Shown here: positions 46,407 through 54,840 of the stretch, piece after piece
How positions within the stretch are numbered: the stretch's first letter is position 1
How the letters are laid out: every line of letters begins with the position of its first letter
NCBI RefSeq assembly: GCF_030272615.1
Contig: NC_081411.1
Location: 836,494,136 to 836,556,135, forward strand
Reading direction: 5' to 3'
Origin: Cryptomeria japonica
Taxonomy: Eukaryota > Streptophyta > Pinopsida > Cupressales > Cupressaceae
DNA: 62,000 bases
Notes under the pieces: generated by a model
Seen by the model: only the letters and a program-made list of their open reading frames with translations
What the model was told of the DNA's origin: nothing
Database searches by the model: none
Position numbers and translations under genes: made by a program

Positions 46407-47109
46407 AGGTAAATTCACATTGCAAGGTGCTCCAGCTAAAAACATGGCTTCCTCATCAACCGAACCTGAGTATGATCTTGTAGAACAATTAGGGAAAACA
46501 CCCATGCCCATCTCCATTCTTGAGCTCCTACGCATATCCCCTGCACATAAGGCCATTCTTGACAAAATCTTGAGAGACACTGTCATTCCTACTGATCTGA
46601 ATGTGGACCAGTTTCAAGCCATGGTGGGATACCTTTCCATTCCACACTCCCTTACATTCACAGAAGCCAATGATGCCTCCATAAGTTAGCCACATAATGC
46701 ACCATTACACATTGAAGCCTTCATACACAAACATAGAATCAAACGAGTCCTGGTAGATGGAGGAGCAGGTCTAAACATTTGTACATTCAGCACTATTAAA
46801 CAATTGGGATATTCTGATAAAGCTGTGAATTCTACAAACAAAATTACCATCAAGGCATATGATGATGAAGAGCATTCATCCAAGGGTACAGTCATTTTAC
46901 CTCTTAGAGTTGGGCCAGTTACAAAGGATGTGGTTTTTTAGGTCCTTGATCTAGATCTCACATACAACATACTTTTGGGATGTCCTTGGATTCATGAGAT
47001 GAGAGCAGTACCATCTACATATCATCGATGTATCAAGTTTCCACACAATGGAGTTGAAGTGACCATCAAAGCTGACCCAAATCCATTCATATATTGCAAC
47101 AATCTATGA
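46407..47109 (+). pseudogene. Gypsy-G protease
   Basis: The frame continues through an AEHLEAFIHKHRIKRVLVDGG-like block with the active site DGGAGLNIC at 46756, the KAYDDEEHSSKGTV block and YNILLGCPWIHEM, with stops near 46687, 46939 and 47107. It corresponds to Gypsy-H 38175-38810. Confidence 0.82.
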
Positions 47110-48065
47110 CCTAGATTAGAAATAACATTCCCAGTCAATTGAGAAGCTATTCCTTCATCAGCTTATGTGGATCCAGAATCATTGAAAGCTTCTACATCCA
47201 AACAAGAAGAGCTCAAAGAAAAATTCAAGATTAAAGACCCGGGATGTGGTGAGTATATCTTTCATGTTGATCAACTCCCACTATCTCCTAAGGTATTCAG
47301 TCAACAAGAACAATCTATAAATAATTTGCAAGGAATTGGGTATGAACCACCTAATGTTGTGGCTACTAAGTCTGAATGCAAAACTCCTCTAGTGGTGCAA
47401 GCACCTCTTGATATCAATAGTCCTAAGAGTGGTTCCAACGAAGAATCTATTAAGCATATCACCAGCCCTCTTGAGAGCTCACATAGCTCTACCATTTCAT
47501 CCACTCATTCCATTTCCACTCCACTTCCAGACTTGGATCAACAAGAATTACAAAATCCCTTACTCATTGGGGATCAAAAATCAAGCTTTGAAAAGAAAAA
47601 TCTAAAAATCAAAACTAAAGAAAAGGCCTTTAGTCCAAATAAAAATCAAAAGCTATTGGACTCTTAAAAAATCAAGGTCAAGGATAAAAATCCTATGAAA
47701 GAAAAGGAACAAGAGTTGATCTCCCCTAATATCAAAATAACTGGGGGCAAAAGTTCTAAAATTTCAAGCCAAAAAGTATACTTGTTGATCCTAAGTCTCC
47801 ATCATGCTATCCTACTTTCACTTCTTTTCATAATCATGAGTCTTCATAACTCATCCACTTGTTCCGCACATCCTTTCCCTTCTGGCGATACATCATGGAC
47901 CTTTAATGGAACTTCCTCAAAGGACTTTGTTTTCAGGGATGCCCAAACTTCTTTAGGTGACATGCATATGGGCCTACGTAGTCCACACACTATTATTTCT
48001 ATCTCAGTTCCTTTATCAAGGAAGACAGACACTCGAGCTACACATCATTCAGTCAAGGAATGTTG
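47110..48065 (+). pseudogene. Gypsy-G spacer ORFs where pol should be
   Basis: Two open blocks (47167-47667 and 47695 onward) in one frame occupy the place between protease and the integrase tail. The first is Ser/Pro/Lys/Glu-rich. The second has one strongly hydrophobic run near 47785-47845 (about 18 residues, Leu/Ile-rich), then a Ser/Thr-rich part. I do not recognise either. The first block starts with a GCGEYIF motif that also occurs in the Gypsy-H linker near 38886, so at least that part is the usual post-protease linker. Confidence 0.5.
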
Positions 48066-48300
48066 TAGTTACAATCATAAGGTTCAGCCTCGCACATTTG
48101 AGGTGGGTGATTTGGTTCTCAGAGAAAATCCTAAAAATCAGCAAGACAGAGAGAAGAAGGGCAAGTTCAAAACAAACTGGCTTGGTCCTTACATCATTAT
48201 AGCAACATATGGATCTGGGGCATATCAGCTCTCAACTACAGAAGGTGAACCTTTGGAGGATCCTATCAACAACAGGCACCTTTGCAGGTTCTACACATAG
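48066..48300 (+). pseudogene. Gypsy-G integrase C-terminal tail
   Basis: The YNHKVQPRTFEVGDLVL block, NWLGPYIII (GPY/F module) and an ending RHLCRFYT with a stop at 48298-48300 match the last 80 residues of the Gypsy-J integrase. It is in frame with the upstream spacer ORF, so gag-protease-spacer-tail could once have been one polyprotein. The rest of integrase and all of RT are missing. Confidence 0.85.
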
Positions 48301-49969
48301 CTCTTCAGAGTATCCTAATTCAAAAAATACAAAAAAAATCAAAAAATTCGAAAAAATAACAAAAAAATTCAAAAAATTCAAAAAAATACAAAAAAATCAT
48401 AAAAACATAAAAATCATTACTTGGTGAAAACTTGGCAAACAGGCACCTTGTGACACAAAAAACATTGAAAAATCAAAAAAAGTAAAGAGAAATAATTTCA
48501 TCCAACAGTGAAAACCACTTCGGTGGCGCCCTGGGCAAGTACCATGGTGAAAATTGGGTCACCAGTGCCATGTGTAGAGACATTGCTCCTCCCTCCTTCA
48601 GGATTCTCTTTCATCACTTCACTTTGCACACACTCACGACCAATTCATCCATATAAACTTACCCATTCCCATCATGGCTTGTTATTGATGTACCCAAGAT
48701 TGGTTAGCCATTCATAATAAACCTCCCTTTTCACCTCCCTTTCCATCCATAATAGATCAGCTCCTATCTGTGGCTAAGGCAAATCCTACATCTAGTGATG
48801 GGTGTGGAACTGAGAACATCACATGTTTCAAGGAGTACAATTTCTTCCAGCTTCTTTCAGTCTATCCATGCACAATCCGCAATAAAGTAGCACCTGCATC
48901 GCCAATCCGCAATAAAGTTCCATCTTCTTTGCAATAAAGTACCAGTTTCATGGATTCAGTCAGTTTCAGATGAGACAGTAGCAACAATGGGCTTCAACAA
49001 AATCAAATCTTTCAACAGACTCAGACAACATAGGGTTATGTGCTATCTATCCTTTTTGTGAAAGTAAACATTGTGACCACAATCAAATAAGACTTATACA
49101 AGTGACAAGAGACACTAAACTTGAGGATTACAGTGGATGTTGGTGTCGAGTCTTGGTTTTCTTTTGGTTTCATCTTTTTGGTGACATGTCTTTTAGCTTT
49201 TCTAGGATGTCTCTGACTAGAGATTTTATCTCCAGGATGTCTTTGACTAGAAAGGCAAGGATGGGGTATCGTCACCTATTTTTCTTTGCTGTCTATGGAT
49301 TGTCTCTTAGTAATGCTATGACTTGTCCAAGGATATGAGGACACTGTGAGTCTAGTGTGAACTAGGGCATTCCTTGTTTGTGACTATCTTATCTCCATGC
49401 AAATAGGTACAATGACTTTCTGGGTCGAACATATGCCTTGATTGTCATAACCTATTTTGCCATAATAAAGCTCAATGATGATAAACACACAAGAAGCTCT
49501 TTCACTTTCATATCTTCTGTCTTTCATCCCCCTTTCTTGATTGACTTCCATCATCCTTCTCGAGTCCATGTCACCTGCTTTCACATGACTGAGTATAATG
49601 ACATGCCAAAAACATTTGCATTTCATGTAGTTGCACCTGCATTACCACATATTAGCATTTCATACATACATATAGATATCACAACTGCATCACATCCTAC
49701 ACACAACACTCGTTAGCACAATTTACATTTGCATTATCATATTCATCTGCATTACATCCATTCACATTTGCATCATGCATACACATATAAAAGAACAAAA
49801 AATATTGCATTGCATCATGTACATATTTGCATCCATGTCATAAGCATCACATAAAACCATCTCATCACATAGGTACACATGCATATAGCTGCCGCAAAGA
49901 TGAATCATCTCATATATATATATATAAAGTGTCATGATACAATGATGTCAAAAAATCATATGGCTACAA
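48301..49969 (+). other. Gypsy-G 3' region before the antisense gene
   Basis: It starts with A-rich repeats of AAAAATTCAAA (48318-48420), contains a GGTGAAAACTTGGCAAACAGG block shared with Gypsy-J, and three AATAAA signals within 60 bp (48881, 48911, 48933). No coding frame is seen. TG/CA-rich and ATATAT stretches occupy 49700-49930. Confidence 0.5.
48870..48940 (+). terminator. Candidate polyadenylation region of the Gypsy-G sense transcript
   Basis: CGCAATAAAGT occurs twice and TGCAATAAAGT once in 60 bp, giving three AATAAA signals. It lies between the end of the sense coding part and the 3' end of the antisense gene. Confidence 0.35.
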
Positions 49970-51963
49970 TCACCCGAAGGTGTCTACATCATCATACAAA
50001 AATGGTACAATACTGATACATAGGGAGCCCTCTACGGCTATGATAACTCCCTCCCTCGGAGCCACCTGGCCTCGACGGAATCTAAACCCCCGAAGGACCC
50101 ACCCTAGGATCATCCCTCCTGTCTCTATCTGGTGGTGGTGGAGGACCCATAACCCCACCACTAGATTCCTGTCTCCTTCAGCTCCTCGTGTAGTTGTTGT
50201 TGTCCATGATGGTCTATGGAAGCTCCTCACCCGCTGATTAGCTGGCACCACACCATAATAGAGATCCCGCCAGTAACCGATCTCCTCCCCTACCCACAAA
50301 ACATAGGCATATCCAGCCCCTGTGTCATCTGCTGCCTGCCTCCTAGCCCTCAGTGCTATCTCAACCTCTGTGTAGCACTGAATGGCTTGATCTTGCTCCC
50401 GCTCAGTATCTCTGAGCCGCCTCCTGAGCCTATCCCTCTCTCCCTCCAGTTCCTGGATCTCATCTGCTTGTCCTTGATAGATCTCCCTTAGCTCTGTTAA
50501 CTCATCCTCCTCTACCTCAGCCCCCTATGGCTCTGCCTATGGCTCCTCCTATACTGGTACCTTTCCCTGTATCTATCCCTGTACCTACACCTGTTTGGGA
50601 CCCTATGCTGCTGGCACCTGTAGCGGTAATCCACCGTGACCCTTCACCACCTGAGCCTACCTATCCTCTCCACCCTCCCTCCACGATGCCACCCTCCTCT
50701 CTCTAACTGCCCCCTCCTCCTCCATCGGCCTCTGCCTCCATCATCTCCATCATCATCACCATCCCCACCACCATCTCTATCTAGTAGCTCTCCTAGATCC
50801 ATCAAGCATGGGAATGGATGCTCAGCCCAGTATGTTGTGTACTCGGCATCCATGCCAGCATCCTCAATCTCTGGCCACATGTCCTAGGGTAGGGGCATCA
50901 TCTCTACTAGCTATGTAATAGCCTGATCATATGATAATAAAGGCCCAAACTACACCTGATCTTTGTCAGTCTGTGCATACATGTCTGAACCCCATGGCAT
51001 TCGCTGGATCCTACCAAACTACCTACCCACCCTGTCCATCAACTGCCTCTCCAGCACATAAGGCATTTGCCCAATTAGATACCTACTCTGGAAGGTGTAT
51101 GGCAGCTCTACCACATCATCCTCCCATTGCTCGCATCCCAAGTATGGCCTCCATATAACTATATCAATGTCATCAATCAACCGCCGCTAGTGCTCTAACT
51201 TGCCAATCCATGGCTGCGAAGTGATCATGTCGTACAAGTGTACAAAACTGCATCCATGACCTCTACCCCTAAAATGTATTAGTCTCATAACTGGCAGATG
51301 CTCATAGGCCCACACCTGTAACAATGTGACCCTGCAGCCCAATCCCACTGACCCATGGTACACAAACTGATGTAGCTCATAATATAGGTGTGCTAGCACA
51401 CACGATCCCCAGGCATATCTGGTGTGCTGTGTCACTAGTGTCTCCAATGCTCCTCCCTAGCCCACAGCCAACCCTCGTGTCGCTCTATCAGGACATAAGA
51501 ACCCACTGATCGCTCCTCTTATCACTGCTGGCAGTGCTAGTCCTGTAGCTGTCATGGTGTCCCAGGTCACATGTCCAGCCCTCATCTCCAATCCTAGGTC
51601 CTGGAACACTCATCTTAGGGCCTCCCTATCTCCATCTCGATCATAGGGAATCAGCTCCCGATCAATCAGTATCCTCAAGATCCTGTATACATCCTCTAGG
51701 GTGACTGTCATCTCACCCATGGGCAAATGAAAAGTGCAAGTCTCTGAGTGCCATCTCTCAGCTAAAGCAGTCAGCAGTCCCATGTTCACCTGAAACTCAG
51801 GCACATACAGAATATGTCTCAGACCCATAACCTCAATAGCTTCTTGGTCCTCAAAGGTCAGCTTAGGTCGCAATCTCTACATCGACGGGAATCTCTCCCA
51901 TGACTCCAACATAGGCAAATACTCCTGCAGTCAAGCAAATCAATCATGTTAGTCATTATGGCA

Positions 51964-52477
51964 TTCAATGTTCATCACAAAATGCTACTTTTTATCTAAG
52001 TGCATCTGGTATTCTATCCTAGTGACACTCACTATTCATCACAAAGTGTTGCTATCTATCCTCGTGACACTCACTGTTCATCACAAAGTGTTGCTATTTA
52101 TCCTAGTAGTACTCCCTGTTCATCACAAAGTACTACATGTCTGACACTCACTGTTCATCACAAAGTGTTGCTCACATTTACACTCCCTGTTCATCACAAA
52201 GTGCTACTCATATTTTAGTACTCCCTGTTCATCACAAAGTACTATATCTTGGTACTCACTATTCATCACAAAGTGCCTTGATCTATCTTATCCTAGGGCC
52301 TATGCTTGAGTGAATCCTCTTGAGTAGTTTCCTAATTGGCAACATATGTTCTATCATAGAATTGTCAATCCTGGCCCTATTTGCAATCCTAGTCTTCCCT
52401 AGAGGACCTGCTTGAGTGTATCCTCTCAGCAGCTTATCTAATCGACAATGTATGTTCATCACAAAACTGTCGATTTG
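51964..52477. repeat. Array of ten small hairpins with a constant loop in the PMD intron
   Basis: The core TGTTCATCACAAA or a close variant occurs about ten times. It is flanked by stems that differ between copies but stay complementary: GCATT/AATGC (first copy), ACACT/AGTGT (three copies), GTACT/AGTAC (two copies), and ATCGACA/TGTCGAT (52440-52473). One copy has a G-T wobble and one has a single end mismatch. A diverged copy, TTGGCAA/TTGTCAA, is at 52336-52366. Confidence 0.82.
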
Positions 52478-52495
52478 ACCTAGAAGACAAAAATT

Positions 52496-52756
52496 CACAT
52501 TTTTGGACACAAATGCGCTTTCCTGACATAAACACATTTGAAGATTGCATAAACGTGCCTGTTTTACACAGATGAGCCTGAAACACACAGATGTGCCTAG
52601 GTGACACAAACATGCCTTTTTGGCATATACCCGCCTACACATCACAGACGCAGCCACATTTTGCACAGATGCTTTTTTCAACATAGACGCACCTAGCACA
52701 AACACAGACGCGCCTCACAAGCATAGACATGCCTGGCACCAACGCAGACGCGCCTG
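52496..52756 (-). repeat. Short-repeat cluster in the PMD intron (CGCGTCTGTGT type on the minus strand)
   Basis: About thirteen copies; on the plus strand they read like ACACAGACGCGCCT, ACACAGATGTGCCT or ACATAGACGCACCT. On the minus strand, the sense of the antisense gene, they read AGGCGCGTCTGTGT, the same motif as in the sense leader at 42075-42310 and 43505-43710. Confidence 0.8.
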
Positions 52757-53022
52757 GGCATTTTTGACATTTTTTGGACCCTATTCTAAGTGCATTTATT
52801 ACCCTATCTAGCATGCATTAATGACAACAATAAATGCATCAAAGTACAGGGAGGTTTTGTGGTACTTACTGGCTCTCCTGCCTTTGTTGGCCTCTGGAAT
52901 CGGCAAACGCAGTCAAATCTATGAACCAAAGCCATCGTTGCTGACTGCTGCTACTCTTTTCTCTCTCTACACTCTAATCTCTTGGAGGTGTAGATGACAA
53001 TGAGGATGTATTTCCCTCGTGG

Positions 53023-53035
53023 TCTATTTTATAGA
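53023..53035 (-). promoter_or_regulatory. TATA box of the antisense PMD gene
   Basis: TCTATAAAATAGA, about 90 bp upstream of the ATG on the minus strand and inside the element, not in the LTR. A transcription start about 30 bp downstream would leave a leader of about 60 nt. Confidence 0.6.
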
Positions 53036-53257
53036 CTACCCTAGCCCTCATTTCCCAAGTCAGTCTTCATTATCCCGTGACTTTGTCACTTTATCCAGTC
53101 AGTCCATTCTAGCCTCTTTCTTATCGAGAGATTGTCTGCAATCTTTTCAGGCATTTTCATCCAATCTCTTGAGGGGGCATATCATTCCCATCTTGGGGAA
53201 ACTCTGTATCAGTTCATCTTATCTTCTTTGAAACAACGCGACAAGCCGCATTGTCTC

Positions 53258-53271
53258 AAAGAGGGGCAAAA
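53258..53271 (+). promoter_or_regulatory. Gypsy-G polypurine tract
   Basis: AAAGAGGGGCAAAA directly before the 3' LTR. Confidence 0.88.
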
Positions 53272-54049
53272 TGTAGACACCCAAAATTGTCATGTCTAAT
53301 TAAATAAATAATTTATTTATTTAATTACTTTAGCCTAATTCTTCTATTAATTAAATAAATATTTAATTAATTCATTTATCCTCTTCTAGCCTTATTTCTC
53401 ATTTAAATAAATAGATTTATTTATTTAAATTATCCTTTTCCTAAATTAAATAAATATCTTATTTATTTAATTATCCCACTTCTTCTATTAATTAAATAAA
53501 TCTTTATTTATTTAATTAATTCATTAACCTTTTCTACCCATGACACATGTCATTCATCTCTTAATTCATACACTACCTACCCCTTTCATTATTTTATTAT
53601 TTCTTTTACCTACCCTCTAATCATAGCCGACCTCCTTTTACACCTCTCAATCTTATCCCTCCATTTCTTATAGTGTCTTCTATATAAAGAGATACTTCCT
53701 TCATTATCAAACCCTAATCAATCATTCTAATCAATTTTATACACTTGACTACACCTAGTATATGCGAACCTACTTACAACCACATTCCGTTCTCTGTTGA
53801 GCTCTTGTGCACATAAAATCTAAGAGAAAATACATCAAACAAGATCAATGGAGATAGGAAGAATGAAGATCCAAAACCCTATTGGACATGTGATGGTATA
53901 ATCTTTGTGATTTCATTTGATTTGCATTGTCTTAGGTAATCTTCATATGTTATGGTGGATCTTTGTTGTCGTTAGGCTAGGATTTTTGTGGTTGAATTCA
54001 TTTAGCCTTTCAATATCATTATTATTGTTATCCATTTTCACCATATACA
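53272..54049 (+). mobile_element. Gypsy-G 3' LTR
   Basis: 778 bp, matching the 5' LTR except for one 8-bp deletion in an AT repeat near 53362 and scattered substitutions. It ends CATATACA; TTATC follows as the right target copy. Confidence 0.93.
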
Positions 54050-54840
54050 TTATCCATTCCAACATTTACTCAGGAAAGGAGTTACTTTTAAATGGACAGA
54101 ACAATGCCAAGAATATTTCCAAGCTCTAAAAGATTATCTTTTGAACACTCCAGTGTTAGTTCCACCTACTCTAGGAAAACCTCTATTACTATATATATCA
54201 GTGACAAACTCAGCTTTGGGAGCTTTTTTGGCACAACATGATGACCAAGGAAAAGAAGGAGCTATCTACTATATAAGTAGAACCTTGATTGGGTATGAGC
54301 TTAATTACACTCCTATAGAATGAACATGTCTAGCAGTAATCTTCGCATCTCAAAAACTTAGACATTATGTGCTGAGTCATAAGGTACAACTCATGGCATG
54401 CTTTGATCCACTCAAATATTTATCAAGCAGAGCAACATTGATAGAGAGATTGGCTAAGTGGGTCATGATTCTGAGTGAATTTGACATAGTACATGGACAG
54501 AAAGGCCATCAAAGGACAAATTATAGAAGAGTGGTTAGTAGAGGCTCCTTTACAAGACAATCACCCATTGCTCATAGACTTTCCAGATGAATCAATTATT
54601 ACATTGACAACATCTATAATGTGGAAATTATACTTTGATGGGTCATATATAAATCATGGATCTGGATTTGGGATTCTTTTCATCACCCCTGATGGTGATT
54701 CTATCCCTAAGTCATTTAGGATAAATTTTTCATGTACAAATAATATAGTCGAATATGAAGCTCTCCTCATAGGACTTTGTACAGCTATGCAGTGGAGAAT
54801 AAAATAATTACATGTCAATGGTGACTCGCAACTTATTGTA
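54050..54840 (+). pseudogene. Gypsy-H RT end, RNase H and second RNase H (first part)
   Basis: The frame resumes after Gypsy-G with the PFQHLLRKGVTFKW block, an RNase H of the gypsy type (LLYISVTNSALGAFLAQHD, 54180-54400), then a frameshift near 54530 and the second, archaeal-type RNase H starting MWKLYFDGSYINHGSG at 54618 with the IVEYEALLIGL block. A stop lies near 54805. The frame stops at the LINE-1 insertion (54840), continues at 56428-56493, and again at 59954. The double RNase H is typical of plant Tat elements. Confidence 0.88.
54830..54840. repeat. Target-site duplication of LINE-1, left copy
   Basis: AACTTATTGTA, repeated at 56417-56427. Gypsy-H coding continues directly after the right copy. 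Confidence 0.9.

Larger units (their letters stand above)
51925..52869 (-). other. Intron of the antisense PMD gene
   Basis: 945 bp with GTAAGT donor and CTTGACTGCAG acceptor, phase 0. It contains the hairpin array and the short-repeat cluster listed separately, and no coding frame. Confidence 0.72.
49970..52935 (-). pseudogene. Antisense plant mobile domain (PMD) gene with one intron
   Basis: The gene is on the strand opposite to gag. A TATA box (TCTATAAAATAGA, 53023-53035) lies about 90 bp before ATG 52935. Exon 1 (52870-52935, 22 codons, MALVHRFD start) ends at a GTAAGT donor; the intron (51925-52869) ends in a CTTGACTGCAG acceptor; exon 2 starts in phase with EYLPMLESWERFPSM. Exon 2 has the typical PMD sequence: GLLTALAERWHSETCTFHLP, MGEMTVTLEDVYRIL, then the ETLVTQHTRYAWGSCVLAHLYYELH and VTLLQVWAYEHLPV blocks, down to about 50940. 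After a Gly/Asp/Arg-rich part there is a coiled coil (50400-50510, in another frame) and a YWRDLYYGVVP block near 50250. A few stops (near 51877, 51611, 51458, 51188) and at least one frameshift break it. PMD proteins such as MAIN and MAIL1 act in silencing and genome stability; what this one did is unknown. Confidence 0.82.
41171..54049 (+). mobile_element. Gypsy-G, gag-protease gypsy derivative with an antisense PMD gene
   Basis: This 12.9-kb element has both LTRs, primer-binding site, a 2.2-kb leader with repeats, gag, protease, a spacer ORF, only the last 80 or so residues of integrase, a 3' region, an antisense gene with intron, polypurine tract and 3' LTR. RT, RNase H and the catalytic part of integrase are absent. 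Gypsy-H RT coding breaks at its left border and resumes at its right. Low LTR divergence shows it is one of the youngest insertions here, so it probably moved using proteins of a related complete element. Confidence 0.92.

Noticed and set aside
47695-48300. The hydrophobic spacer ORF as an envelope gene
   Set aside because: It ends in an integrase tail and lies before, not after, the end of pol. There is one hydrophobic segment only and no other envelope feature.
49438-49716. A 92-codon frame in the 3' region of Gypsy-G
   Set aside because: It has low complexity and His/Ile/Thr bias from CAT/ACA-rich DNA, and no related frame in Gypsy-J.
51964-52270. Box C-like GTGATGA on the minus strand of each intron hairpin, suggesting intronic C/D snoRNAs
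   Set aside because: No box D (CTGA) is found at a proper distance and the stems are too short and variable. I treat the match as part of the loop.
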